DNA of 64,000 bases from Apostichopus japonicus (GCF_037975245.1 NC_092580.1:16566001-16630000); one strand, 5' to 3'. Positions 49,500-61,438 are shown, counted from the stretch's first letter. Notes: a model not told the origin generated them from the sequence alone. Program-made: numbers and translations.

Positions 49500-49732
49500 T
49501 TAATTTTACTGTATCCTATATGTTGCAGTGGTAAAGCGCATGCGATTCAGAAAAAGTTGATTGGATACGGCCAATAGGCTATATAATCCATGGTGACCGT
49601 TTATTTACAAGTTGAGAATACAACATGAAATAACGAAAAATCTTGCTTTTCATTTCAGTTACACATCAGTGACAGATCATGAGATTTCAATATTCAAAAT
49701 ATGAAATGGTTAAATGCAGCTTTTCCAGGCCT
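49500..49732. other. Noncoding spacer within the composite insertion
   Basis: AT-rich sequence between the Penelope-like element and the MITE-related right end; no feature recognised. Confidence 0.4.
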
Positions 49733-50052
49733 GGGCAGTGCTATTTACTGCAATCTGGGAGGCAATATTTGCCAAAAAATTCTTGTGCACTTCGCGCCAA
49801 CTTATGGTGGCGCTCAACTTAGATAGTGAGCCAGCAGTTATGACTTTTTATTTCATCAATGGCCTGCAACCCCCCCCCCCCCCACTTCTGACAAGAAATC
49901 TCTGCCACTGCCGAGAAGTGCCATATCCGGTGATCTGGGGGGGTATCAAAACCAGAAATGTTCTTCTACACTGTGCGCCAACCAATAGTGGCGCTTAGAT
50001 AGTAATTGCCCCCCCCCCCTCCAGGATTAGAAAATCCTGGATACGCGCCTGC
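49733..50052. mobile_element. Right end of a hAT-like MITE with internal duplication
   Basis: Two copies of the segment found at 7427-7518 lie head to tail here, at 49733-49830 and 49915-50002, each with a GGTGATCTGGGAGG or GCAATCTGGGAGG core and a CGCCAAC..GGTGGCGC inverted pair. They are separated and followed by C-runs, then the terminal TGGATACGCGCCTG. It is the same family as 7278-7573. Confidence 0.65.
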
Positions 50053-50836
50053 AATAGGTAGACATACCATTCCATAACGCAGAGCATGATACAGCAGAGA
50101 ACTATACAAATTGCATGGTGTCAGTATGACAAATGTACTGTTGATCATTCATTCAAACATTTTTCCACATAAATGTCAAAGTTTGGTTCCCTCTACACTG
50201 GGAAATGTCAAAATCTTATTGAAAACACAACAATTACCGAAAGCATTTGACAGTACTCAAACTGTATACTTCCTTACAAGTGTACAAATTCTTTCTTAAA
50301 ATCTGATACAATCCTAAACACAGACTATAACGTTCTTGATATGGCACAACTTGGGCCCTGTAAGAGTGTTAGTACTCTACCATGTAGTCAGTCTAATTCA
50401 TAAGAAAAGCATTACATTGCAACATGAGTTAGTCATATAATGTACTTGTGAGGCCAACAGGACAAAACACAGTGTAGAGGGGGAATCTAGAAACAAATAT
50501 CTTGATAACATACTCAATCAATTGGTAGACATACATACACAAAGCATCATGTATGTTGTAAAAGTGTGCAACACAGATTGCATTGCTCCAGTTTGAAAAA
50601 TGTTTTGACTATTCAAACAATAGGTAGTACATATTATTTCACAGTGTCATCAGAATGATGCAACAGTGTACAAGAGAGATTGCATGGTTCAAGTCTGACA
50701 ATAACTTGACTATTCATACTTGAATATTATAATGCAATGTGAACAACAAACATTGCATACAGTAGATAAATATATGCTGCCCATTCATTCAAACGTATAG
50801 GTAGAGGTACTCTTCTACAATGCTGGATGGTGCAAC

Positions 50837-51919
50837 CAGGGTTGACAATTTAGTTTATTTAAATCAAGTTTTTTTTATTGATTTAGTTTAATTTATTTAA
50901 ATTGATTGTTTTGTTTCTTCTTAAATCAGGTTTTTTTAATATTTTTTTAATACAACACGTCTTTGATGAATGTAAATGTCGTCAAGGTGACTTAAATTTC
51001 GAGCCAGTTATGAGTATCTAAATTACTACCATGAATGGTACGAGCCTACAGGATGAATTATGCCAATTTGGAGAAAGAAAAAATCTTATGATTTATGATT
51101 TTATTACACTTTCGTTTAAATATATCTGGCCAACCTACTAGATGTCCAGAGTATAGAACAAGTACATATTCTTGTTGAGTACTATTTTCACTTATCTGTC
51201 ACAAAACAGAATCAACTATTTTAATAACAATAGAATGTCTGCTTGACTTTCTGTTTTCTTTAAATTAAATCTTACTCTCCATACAAAATCGATATTGACT
51301 TCAACTGATACACATGTGCACGCCTGCCACCTGGATGTATCTCATACAGTGTGCATATAGGTACAGGCTATTCCGCAGAAAATTGAACCAGGTTTGGTCT
51401 GGTCCGCTCTAATGCTGAGAAACCACCTTGGAACTTGTAAAGCTGCTAAGCTTGTGTTCTTATTTAACGCATTGAACATGAAGAAGGACTCTTAAATTTG
51501 AAAGTCTATTGACTGTACAATACACCTTCAAGTTTGCATTTCAGTGTTTATGTTTTAGTGGTAACGTTGAAAAAGATTTAATACATATTGTCCTTTATGC
51601 TTTATTCTCTGTGGTAGATCCACACACTAACTCCGGGTCTTACAGTATTTTAAACATTTAAGACTAACACATTTTAAGCAGTGTTTTATTTAATTACTTT
51701 AGAAAAACACTTGGAACCTTTGCTTTACAAGTGTACATAAACTGATTCTGCACACTAATTGATGTTACAAGTTACATATGCTAATACACTAAATAAATAT
51801 GAAACTACAGAAGCAGACTCACAGTAGTTTCTTACAGTAGTAAAATAAAAAATAACAAAAATAGAATAAAGAGTGAAAAACATGAGAAAAGAAAAGGTGA
51901 TTTAAATCAGCCAACCCTA
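50837..51919. mobile_element. 1.08 kb inverted-repeat element (CAGGGTTG ends), hAT-like
   Basis: The left end starts CAGGGTTGACAATTTAG and continues TTTATTTAAATCAAG; the right end is GATTTAAATCAGCCAACCCTA, its approximate inverse. The flanks GGTGCAAC (50829-50836) and GGTGTATC (51920-51927) match at 6 of 8 positions, compatible with an old 8 bp target duplication. No open frame encodes a recognisable transposase. It splits the ~110 bp repeat, so it inserted after that array formed. Confidence 0.6.
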
Positions 51920-52952
51920 GGTGTATCAGTATTAGTGTACAACTCTGATTGCATACATGGTTCAAGTCTGACAAATATGTGTTAACCATTCACAGACATA
52001 TTGTAAGTTGCAAAAATACTAGTGTACTACACTGATTACATACAGTCATGGTTCCAGTCTGACATGATGTTGACCATTCATTCAAACAATAGGTATAGAC
52101 ATATTATTCCACAAGTCAATCAGTATTATACGCAGCAGAATACAATACAAATTACATGGTTCAAGTACTATGGCAAATGTACTGGTGCTGATCCTGTACA
52201 CATAGTTAGATGCTTCAATGCTAGTGTACGACACTGGTTGTATACATGGTTCCAGTCTGACATATGTGTTGTCCATTCATTGAAACAATAGGTAGACATA
52301 TTATACCATATGTTTCATTCAGTATATGCAGCAACATAGAACAATATGAACTTGTGTATGCTCTTACAAACCTGTGTTGACCATTCATTCAAACGAGGCA
52401 TATTCTTGTACAACGCATGTATGTAGCATGATGCAAGTTCGATACATGTGTGCAACAATGATTGCATGAATGCAGTAAACAGATACAGATATGACTCTAC
52501 ATTTAGTTTCTATAATGCTTCTTAAGAATTCCATGGGGATGGGTGGGTCTGGTAAATTTGGAGAACACTAGTAAAACAATTTAGAAAATGATGCACAATG
52601 TTGGTATACACTGCTCATTGTGATGACGTACCGCACTTTGTAAAAAACTTTTATTAGAGGTCAATTTTATCCCCAACATACCTCAACCATCAAACCTCCC
52701 CTCTTTTTATTTTTTATTTCCAAACTAGGTAATACATCACAAAGTAGGTGAAAACTCACCATGGCTAAATTTCTCATGGTAAAGATCAACAACCTTTGAA
52801 AATTGTCAGGTTGTGATTCATCACGATACACATGTTAAGTTTAAATTGAACCACATTACATGGTACACTCAGGGACGTCGCTAGATGGGGGGGTTGTAGG
52901 GGTGTCTCCCCCCCCCAATCTTGGTAAAACTGACGATAGTTGGAAAATTTGA

Positions 52953-52983
52953 GTGCGACAGTCGGAATTTCCGACTGTCGCAC
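52953..52983. repeat. Perfect 14 bp hairpin
   Basis: GTGCGACAGTCGGA and its exact complement are separated by 3 bases (ATT). The outer AT-rich flanks (AAAATTTGA / TTTAATTTT) continue partial pairing. It sits about 80 bp inside a G-run element end (about 52872). It could be the centre of a foldback MITE or a folded RNA, and no transcript evidence is available. Confidence 0.8.
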
Positions 52984-53469
52984 TTTAATTTTCACATATT
53001 CTTGTAATTTGTGAGTGACCTAAAATTTTTGGTCAAAATTGACCTTTAATCAGTCATATTTACCACTTTTCCTTGTCACATTGAGAAACTGTATCTCGCG
53101 ATTCTTATACTCCACCATACAAAACTTTATATGATTTTGAATACTCTAAAAAAAAAAATGCCAAATAGAACTACTGTACAACGCTCGCCAGCTCCATCTC
53201 GGTTAATTTATGTATTAACTTTGCTATTTGGTGGGTTGACCCTGTTGGCTAGCTTCAAGTAAGGTCAGGATATACATTGTCTCTATGGTAGACAATTAAA
53301 ACACTCAATGCTAATCTACGGAAGCTTACAAGTGCCATCAACATGAGTAAAACTTTGCCCCATAAGTTGACATTTTCCAGTAAATTGTTTAGATAACAAG
53401 ATAAAATCTTATCAAAAATCAGAAAAATGTTGGATTGCTCAGATGCTCTAACTGAGCAATTGAACAATT

Positions 53470-53595
53470 TTCTGAAAAATGTTTAATTGACAACTTATCA
53501 TATCTTGTCAATTAGATATTTTTCTGCAAAATCTTTAATTGACAACTTATCATATCTCGTCAACTCAGCATTTTTCTGCAAAATGTTTAATTGTT
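53470..53595. repeat. ~52 bp tandem repeat, 2.3 copies
   Basis: AAAATGTTTAATTGACAACTTATCATATC-type sequence with an intervening CTGCAAAAT recurs at about 53475, 53529 and 53580 (the last copy partial). It is a short AT-rich tandem repeat. Confidence 0.7.
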
Positions 53596-55773
53596 GGAAT
53601 GAAGTGAACAGTTGAATTTTTTTGATGTGAGTGATAAATAGCCCCAACCCCCCCCCCCCCAAAGAAAAATAATATTAAGCGTGCTAGTAAACGCACTGTT
53701 TTTTTTATAATTCACTATGTCGTCGAATGTAATTTGTTGAAGAAAAAAAAATCCCCTTTGTTACATTAACATAGCTTTTGTAGTCAGTAGTCTATGCAGC
53801 CTTCAAGCAGATAACTATACTAAGTTGCTTACTTGCTTAACCAGAGTGATTAATAAGTTTGTGAAGTGAGGGCCAGTGGTACAAATGTATCCAAAAAAAA
53901 TCCATGTGATACGCGCACGTTCAACATTTTAATGTTGACAAATAGTGCGGGTGGGGGGGGGTGTACAAGGCAGCAGTCGGACTTTTCTGGCTCCGAAACC
54001 CATCCAGTTGGAATTTCAGCCACTACACCCCCCCCCCCCCCACCCCCAATCATCAGGCCTTAGCTACGTTCCTGGGTACACTGTATGTGGATTTTATGTT
54101 TGAACTGGACACAACTAATTTGGCCCATCCAATGACTTGCCGCACACATGATCACTTTATCCAATGGCCAATATACAAAGTGTGAAATGTACCAAGGTTT
54201 CCTATCTTTAGATATTAGGTTGACCAGGTTTGACCTCTGTTGACTTTACAAACATAGGTGTTGCACCTTCCTACATGATCTAATCACGCGCCAGGTATGA
54301 AGTCAGTAAAAATTTAAGCTTTCTTGAGATATCACAAAATTTACAAAGTTTTTGCACATTTTTACACAGAATTCTGGTCATTCCAAATGACCTTTGCTTC
54401 TTTCTTTATGGAGCATCCAAATTGTTAGTATCAATTTAGAATTTCATGAGATTGTATAACTTTAACTGAATGTTTTACATTTTGATCTTTGGTCACCTGC
54501 ATTGAACTTTATTCCCTACCAAACTAATTAGGGTGCTTTTACTCAATGTGGTACAGTTACATATTAAGGTCCATACTTCCCTTCTTAAGATACTGCATTA
54601 GCAAGATGTGTGTCATGAACGCACATGCGTGCACTCATGTATGTATACACCATCACCATTGCATATAGATACATTTTATCTTCAGTTTGGAGTCAAGGAA
54701 AGGTCACAATATATGATTTCCCCTAATTTGAAAGGCATGTACAGTAACATGTACACACAACAACCTTCTCTCTCCCCCCCCCCCCACCCCTCAAAAACAC
54801 ATGCCAGCCATATTGGATAGTTAATTCACAAAAAAAACAAGAGATTGCTAAAAGTATATTTTCAGGCCTGAAACTTGACCAGCATTTAGGAGACCAATAG
54901 CCTACATCATTTCAAGGGAATAAAATTTCCTAAATTAGGATGCCTCCCCTTTTATTTATGTGTACACCCTTCCATGAAGCATGCTGTTTATAAAGTTCTA
55001 CCATGAGTTCTTCAGAAGACAAGCAGTACTGTTAAAGGGGCTATACAATGAATCCAGCCAAGCAATTAATGTCAGGCGCCCTCTATTTTTCTCCAACTTC
55101 TGATTCTGCACGATTAACGGTTGTACCATTGTGTGTGTGGGGGGGGGGGAGCTAAGGCAGTGAAAAGTACTCTTTCACCTCAATCATAGAATGACTGTGG
55201 AATGCTGTATAGCCCTAGATGTTTATGTTATTGGAGAATGTCGAGGGAGTTGTTATATGTTCTACTTGGAATGACCTGTTACAATTTGTAGTGTCGGACT
55301 TGTGGGTAATTTTTACACACATTGAATTTGTCTGCATTGTGAGCAAACAAATTCATAAATTTTTGGGTCGGCCAAGTGCATAATTTATATTTTTAGTTAT
55401 TTTCACTGATGTAATACATAGAGGTAATTCAATATGACATATGTATGGGTGTAATATTCTTCACCTTGAAGATACATATTTTGTTGGGACATGCGTTCCC
55501 CTCCAAAGATCAACAATTCCGCTTTTGACAAAAGTGTGACACAGAAGCAGATTTTTCAGATTACGGTATGGGGGGGGGGGGGTTGGTGGGGATGGGGCAG
55601 GCCCATATTAGCTACAAAATGGAAAAATTTAGAAAAACAAAAAGGTGAAAAAGAAACAAAGGAGATCTAACAAGTGGTTCAAAACTTTACTTTTTTATTT
55701 TCAAATTGATGATTCAGGGGCCAAGGCTGGGGTGCTTACCAAGTACCCCCGGCAGCCAGTCCGGCACTAATAA

Positions 55774-56657
55774 TTGGTACAATTTTCCTACCATATTTTG
55801 TCAGAGTATAGCCTACTGCAGGAACAGTGTAATGAGATTGACTGGCCAGATCTGACTGAAACTTTCTTTCTATTGTGGAACCTTGCGATGGATCCATTGT
55901 GGGAGAGGGAACTGGGTTTAATGCCTCCCCTAATGCCCTTATTAATCCGATTCTGTGAACATTTTACAATAACGATGAGGCTGATATTAGGGTGTGTTTG
56001 AATTAACAACTTGCCATACATTTTTTGGTAGGCATATATGTTGCAAACAATATCCATAAATCATGTATTATTTTGGAGAAGTGATCTTATAATTTAGTGA
56101 ACTTTTAAGAATGTATATAGCAACACCAATGTGAGTCTTTGTGAGCAAATTCATCACATCAGCCATACAGAAAATAACTCCCTCCTATTATTTATGACAA
56201 TTTTATAGAGTGGACATCATTTTACCAAAACAGTTCATTTTATATAGTCTAATTTTAAAGTATTCCTGTACATAGCATGCCTCTGGAGTATTCATTAAAA
56301 CAGTGTCACAGCAGAGACCTTAATTGTACACAAAAACAACCGGTACTCATGGCTCGTAAGTAACTACTGTTCATGTCCTGATACACATGTTAGGAATACA
56401 AAGTAGTTATTGCTGTTGCACGGTTGTGGGAGAGTAGTTGCTGTATCCAATCATTGAGTGTGGGTTTTTAATACGTGATTGTAAAATGAAGTCGTATCTA
56501 GTAATTTTTGCTATAAGCAGGTCTACTGATATACCCGAACATGGCCTTTCTTTGTTATCTTCATGACGAATTGGAGTCATTTAAAGAGAGGTGTAACTGT
56601 AATCAAGAGGTACTGTACCTAGTTACTGTACTAGCTATGAGTATTGGCTGACAACAA
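55774..56657. other. Noncoding DNA; unassigned 75-codon frame at its start
   Basis: The plus-strand frame 55774-56001 (ending LILGCV) has non-random-looking composition (IDWPDLTETFFLLW) but no recognised domain, and no splice partner was identified. The rest has no feature. Confidence 0.3.
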
Positions 56658-57077
56658 TTGCTATATAATATTATAGTGGTTGCAATAATTTTGCTAGTTT
56701 TACATGCTAATTTATCTTTGAGATTAGGGTTGCAAGAGCCCCTTCATAACATTCATTTAGAACTCGAGAACCAAGCAGATCATATGTCAAGACATTTGCT
56801 TACTACATTAAACAAACGTTCATTTTCGGTCATTCATAATGGACCTGAAGCTTTGAATCTGGCAATGGTCCAAAGATATGACCTACTGATACTGGGACAC
56901 AGGACATGTAATAGTACCTACAGGTACACTGCACATAGGTCTTTTATTTACTGGAAAGCCGTCAGAACTGGACATTACAATAGTGTAGTCATCCCATTCT
57001 GTGCAGTTTGGTGCATAAGGAACATGTTTCCATCAGAGGATTGTCACTACACAGGAATTAAAGTTGGCATATTTTAG
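56658..57077 (+). CDS. P2X7 C-terminal (ballast)-domain-like reading frame
   Basis: Residues about 85-139 read YRYTAHRSFIYW, then VVIPFCAVWCIRNMFPSED and YTGIK. This follows the conserved end of the cysteine-rich intracellular domain of P2X7 receptors, which also occurs in many stand-alone or transposon-associated invertebrate proteins (pattern YR..AYRQF..W, then PSCAV..IR..FP.....YTGF). Residues about 55-80 (HNGPEALNLAMVQRYDLL) align loosely with the preceding H-GFEAVCLN block, but the zinc-binding cysteines normally upstream are missing. The N-terminal ~20 residues are hydrophobic and may be intron translated. An acceptor-like CTACAG at about 56920-56925 could start a shorter last exon. Either a diverged last exon or a remnant; the function is not known. 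Confidence 0.5.
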   Translation: MLYNIIVVAIILLVLHANLSLRLGLQEPLHNIHLELENQADHMSRHLLTTLNKRSFSVIHNGPEALNLAMVQRYDLLILGHRTCNSTYRYTAHRSFIYWKAVRTGHYNSVVIPFCAVWCIRNMFPSEDCHYTGIKVGIF

Positions 57078-57887
57078 AAAAACATATTCAAATTAAAAAA
57101 CATTAATGTTTTTCAATGCATATCATGGATTGTGAGATAACTTTATTTGAGGGTACTGAAAGAACCAGGTATTGTTTAAGGAAAAGACAATACATGTTAG
57201 ACATGTTTATTTTGACATATGTAGGCCTTTATAAATTGACCTATAGAGACTACACTTCTCAATGTCATATGCATGAACAACTTTGAAAAACAAAGGATAG
57301 GTAGTTGTGGAAAATAGGGTAGTTTTTCTTCCAAAGCAACTATCCATACCTCGCCGATATATCCACAAAAACTGCCTCACGTGTCTCACTTTCACCAGAA
57401 ATGTACTATACGCACAATTTCAGAAGTTTTATACCATTTTGGTAACTTCAGTTGGTGAGATTAAATTTTATGGGCATCAATAACGAAGTTTGATGTTTGC
57501 TTGCAGTATTTTATCTCCTGTGAAATTAAAGAGCTTACATCCATAACATTTGGTCTAATGCAAGCTCTCATAACGAATGGGATAAAAAAAATAGCAAATT
57601 ATAGTACGGTTTTGAATGTTCTTTTGTCAAACATTCTACCATCTTTTAACTGCCAATAATAATTTTACTTCCACTGTTTAATGTTTGATTAATCATATCA
57701 TATATTTGTGGAAATGAGCTTAAGAATCTACAACCATTGATTTTGTGTAAACCTACTCTTATATTGGCTCTGTTAAGTCTTCAACTGTTGGCTTATGGAC
57801 GGTGGACACTCTTGGTATCATATTTTGGTTCATCAAGTAGGGTTTTTCAAGCCTGTTTGGATGAACATTGATTAACTACCAGAACTT
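57078..57887. other. Noncoding; probable 3' UTR or flank of the minus-strand gene
   Basis: No coding domain. Downstream of the stop at 57888 on the minus strand, a possible polyadenylation signal (ATTAAA, seen as TTTAAT at about 57678) could end the transcript. The rest is AT-rich without features. Confidence 0.3.
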
Positions 57888-58527
57888 TCACGATGTTCTC
57901 CAGAAATGCAGAATGTATCCATAGGTTTTGGGCTCTTTCACAGGTACCGGATGCCATTGTTTGGTGGCTGTGGAGTACTTCACCTTGACCCTGAAAAGAA
58001 ATCATAAGAGGTAGTTGTGATTTGCATATTCCTTTGTGCACCTCCAGATAATCAACTCACAGGGTATTTTAACAAATATCTTCATATGTAGCTATAAGGC
58101 TGCTGTCAATTAAATCTTGATTGTTTTCACTATGAAATACTACCTAGAAACAATTACCATCATCAAAAGGAGTGTAGAATTGTATGTTCATGTACTAGGT
58201 AAATACCTTGAAAGTGTTTCAATTTAGTTATGCATTTAACCTCTGGTTGAAGACATAAACGAATCCACAAACCACCAATTGCATCTATGGTAATAATGTA
58301 AATATTCTGTTGTGAAGTGAGTCAGAAGTGTGCCTAAAAGGTATCATTTGAAATGGGTTGTACATCTAATGCCATTCACTACACATATTAAATAAGCATA
58401 TAATGAGGGAATAGACAAAAACACTTACTCATCATTCCCATCTCCATCTTTCTTTGGAACGGTTTCTGTGAAAGTTGAAATCGATGGCTGCCAAGTACTT
58501 TCTCCTAACATACAGTATCCAACGTAG
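57888..58527 (-). CDS. Two 3' exons of a spliced host gene, unknown function
   Basis: The penultimate exon 58527-58429 (99 nt) is bounded by an acceptor (CTTTATCACAG) and a perfect donor (GA|GTAAGT). The last exon 57990-57888 follows an acceptor (GATTTCTTTTCAG) and ends in TGA at 57888. The joined phase is consistent (GA plus G gives Glu), and both exons are open only in that frame pair. The C-terminal 66 residues contain YVGYCMLGESTWQPS, ETVPKKDGDGNDE and KQWHPVPVKEPKTYGYILHF. This has balanced composition, no membrane segment and an acidic linker. I do not recognise the family. The short ORFs in other frames here are shadows. Probably an ordinary small host protein; the middle exons are unresolved. 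Confidence 0.55.
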
Positions 58528-60478
58528 CTGTGATAAAGAATGAAAAAGTTGGGGTCATATGTTAATTATGAAGTTTGTAATGCAAACTCTTATCAGGGTT
58601 TCTTTGCCAGAATATATTTTATAGTAATATTTACCTTTTCAGTAATCGTGTTTGCAAGCAGTTGTCTTACAATGTACACAAATACACACACACACAACAT
58701 TTCCATCAAATTCTTGGCCTTTTGGCAAGAATTCAACAATTATTCACAGACCGTCATGAGCCATTATTCTAAAAAATTATATGTCAGCTGGCAGGGTAGT
58801 TGAAGGATGTCCATGCAATCCACTGTTGCCATGACAGGGCTTTTTAGGTTTTGGCATGGGGCATTAAGGAACCATGATGCAATGCTACTTCTGCATGTAT
58901 TGTCCTGACTCTCTAAATTCACTCTGATAAAGGGCCACATATAGGCTGGATGTCCAGGAAGTTACTCACCATCCCATATAATATATTTCTCCTTAAGGAG
59001 AGGAAGGACTTCCAGGTGTCAACATGGGGGCTATTCATTGTAATCAGCTAGTAAGCTAACATGACTTGATACTGCTAACAAAAGACTATTGTAACTCTAT
59101 GTACTGAAGGTAGTTTATATATAGGATGACTTCCTGTCAATGCTCTCAATGCAGATGTTGTAGAAACTGAAGTGGAGATGAAGGGCAAAACTGGATTTTG
59201 AATACACTTTGTATTACTTGCAAATATAACAACAATGACAGAAGGGTATTCCATGCAAATAGACCAAATCTAATCCTCCTTCACTTCTTGTTGTAACAGC
59301 GCATGCCTTGGTAAACAGTAAACACTAAATAGTACAGAACTTGGTGGATTCAAATTTGGCCAAGTATAATTTGTTCAATTGGAAAGTATGCATGTAGCAT
59401 TAGCATTGATAGATTTTATGAGAAGTTTGCATCTCTGTAGCATAGATCTACTGAAAACAAATACAAAAATAAATGCTGACGAAAACATGGCACAAACAAT
59501 GTTGCATACCATAGGATATATAGTGCAGACTAAATTAAGTAGTACCAAAACAGAATGTGACTTTCTACAGTATGTTGGGTTTCACTGACCTTAGAATGAA
59601 GCTTAGCCTAGCTACATACCAAGTGAAGCAAAATAACTAGATCAATAAAGGAAACTAGGAAAGTGAATGTGGTGGAAGTACAGCCTATACCTACCTTGCT
59701 ATGCATGCATAGGACAAACAGGAAATTAGTTCAGTTGGCCTTTCAACCAAGTTAATAGTATCGTCAACTATCCTAGAAGTTCATGCACATGTATGTTAAA
59801 TTATTCTATAATGTCCATGGTAATATACTAGCCTAACCATTTTTGCAATCTGATACTTATTCTCCACCATTATGAACACTTTTAAAGTTTGCTTTTGCGA
59901 AAATTCTGCTAAAAACGATCTTGTTGCTTACTTATTATTTCATAAGCCTTATACTTATAGGCAGAATCATATGCTGGGAGTTAACCACAAAATGTCCATT
60001 CTTTGGAACATTGTTTTGTTGGGAGGTCTTTTTGCTGATTTTAGAGTGTTAGTCGCCTGGGGAGTAGGAGAAGACAAGAAAACGCCATCTACTTTCCATT
60101 AGTTTTGTACAGAAGGTGCTTATATCTAAGGGTGAGTAGTAGTGCTGCATTGAGTTTGGTCATACTTCCTGCATTTTCAGCAAGCAATGTGTCAATTACA
60201 TAACAATCATAATTTCTGAATTTTCAGTGGTCCATGAGTCAATTATACATCAATGATCAATCAGAAAGGGAAAAAAAGAAGTCACGTTAGTAATAAAGTA
60301 AGGCCTGTCCTTAGTCACCTACAGACTACTACTAGTCTATGTTCCCTAACTACATGCACCCAAATGTTTGCTACTAGAAAGAAGGCATATATATTTTAAC
60401 CACATGTACCTGCATCCTTTTCCTTCATTAAGTTTTTTTTCAAAGTAAGCAAAACTTACAGAAAATAAAGATTGCTAC
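58528..60478 (-). other. Probable intronic region of the minus-strand gene
   Basis: I looked for middle exons here. A strong acceptor (CATCTCCACTTCAG, edge 59166) precedes an open stretch (TSALRALTGSHPIYKLPSVHR) that fits the incoming phase from the 60479 donor, but no donor gives the phase needed by the exon at 58527. A second candidate (about 58972-59031, donor GATG|GTGAGT) is open in one frame only and does not fit either. One or more exons are therefore unresolved. Confidence 0.35.
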
Positions 60479-60797
60479 CTAGTACTTTGATCTGTGATAT
60501 GCTGTCTGTCAGATCTGTGATATTCGGAAGGCCTATCAAATGTTCGTATAATGAGTAGGTCGACATCAATTTATTTATCTTCTTGTGGATTTTTGGAGGA
60601 CGCAAAATACCATGAACGAAATCAGGTATCTTTGCCATTCGTAGAAATGTAAGGCTAACAGTGATGTTAACTGCACTGATAAACACAAGTAATATTTTGT
60701 GAGAAATTTTGGCAGGTAAGAAGTTGGAGACACGAAAGTCATTTGAAACTAGGCAAGATAAAAGATTCGCGCAGTAACAGTTAAATTGATTCCATAG
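60479..60797 (-). CDS. Probable 5' coding exon of the same minus-strand gene
   Basis: The exon follows an acceptor (TTTTGTGCAG, edge 60797; an alternative acceptor, edge 60670) and ends at donor GTACTAG|GTAGCA (edge 60479). The likely start ATG at 60638-60636 (G at +4) begins MAKIPDFVHGILRPPKIHKK, then a segment with YSLYEHLIGLPNITDL, 53 complete codons plus one base. The frame remains open upstream of that ATG, so an earlier start is possible and would add a hydrophobic stretch (KILLVFISAVNITVSLTFL). I do not recognise the family; linkage to the exons at 57888-58527 is inference from strand and spacing. Confidence 0.45.
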
Positions 60798-61143
60798 CTG
60801 CACAAAATTAGGTTAGTAAGGAGTAGCCTAGTAATACTATATTCCTATTGAACTCCGAGTCCTTGTTGAATACCCTAGCTGACTGTGGTGGCTGCAATTC
60901 ACGATCGTCTAGACTAGATACAACTACATTAGGCCCATATCAAATATTCAGGCCAAGCCTTTGGCTATAGGCCTAGTCACAGTATTACAGATACTTTTAC
61001 CATGTGTTCTGACAGTGACACTAACTAAGATTACCTGAATGTAACTTGTAAGGCCTAACTAACGTTACTGGCCTAGCCCACAGTGCTTGTAGCTAGGCCA
61101 TCAACATCCTTACCGTAGTTGAATCGGTAATAAAAGTTATTTG

Positions 61144-61200
61144 ACTTACCTAGGCCTAACTTCCCGCCTAAGCTACTTCAACTGCGGTATAGCAATCACC
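61144..61200 (-). other. Possible 5' untranslated exon with perfect donor
   Basis: On the minus strand AGGCCTAG|GTAAGT gives an ideal donor (exon edge 61150), upstream of the probable start exon at 60797. The surrounding 60840-61200 is rich in AGGCCT words. The exon's 5' limit cannot be set. Confidence 0.35.
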
Positions 61201-61438
61201 GACCTCCTTCAGTGTTTTCCAGTTTTCAAAAGAATCTACCAATGAGATTTTGCCGTCTTGTTTCAATTTATTCTCCTAGTCCTACGTTGCTTTGTAGAGC
61301 TAGACACAATTTCGATGTGTACTGTATTTCGAGTAGACTGTGTCCCGGCCCTGTATATGCACCCAGACCAAGTTATTTGTGTAAAGGTATAATAGTGAAG
61401 CTAATGACGGCCGTGTACGTACGAGCGGGGAGTTGTTA
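61201..61438. other. Unassigned sequence left of the DIRS element
   Basis: Contains a 96-codon plus-strand open frame (61212-61502) that runs into the retroelement repeat and has no recognised domain. It may be promoter flank of the minus-strand gene. Confidence 0.3.

Larger units (their letters stand above)
47256..50052. mobile_element. Composite insertion with CAGGCG-type inverted ends
   Basis: The left end CAGGCGTGTATCCAGG (from 47256) is the inverse of the right end CCTGGATACGCGCCTG (to 50052), and both match the 7278-7573 MITE ends. The insertion splits the ~110 bp repeat. Inside are a G-run, a GA-rich tract, a second G-run element (about 47498-47525) and a Penelope-like element. The segment 49733-50052 contains two tandem copies of the MITE internal sequence (the CGCGCCAACTTATGGTGGCGC region). 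I see no matching 8 bp flanks, so it may be nested or rearranged copies and not one simple transposon. Confidence 0.55.
46930..52440. repeat. Dispersed ~110 bp repeat array, interrupted by insertions
   Basis: A loosely conserved unit recurs: ATTCATTCAAACAATAGGTAGACA, then an AT-rich stretch with ATGATGCAACAGTGTACAAC, GATTGCATGGTTCAAGTCTGACAAA and TGTTGACC (given here in pieces). Copies are seen at 46930-47255, 50050-50170, 50515-50836 and 51920-52440. The interruptions are the 47256-50052 composite and the 50837-51919 element. Divergence between units is high, so this is an old array. Confidence 0.65.
52441..55773. other. Noncoding DNA with C/G-run element remnants
   Basis: No gene recognised. 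C/G-run patches flanked by phrases such as GGGACGTCGCTAGATGGGGG (about 52872), the C-run at 53648, AATCATCAGGCCTTAGCTACG (about 54048), and the G-runs at 55139 and 55570 look like ends of short DNA elements. Small open frames here are translations of low-complexity sequence. Confidence 0.4.
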
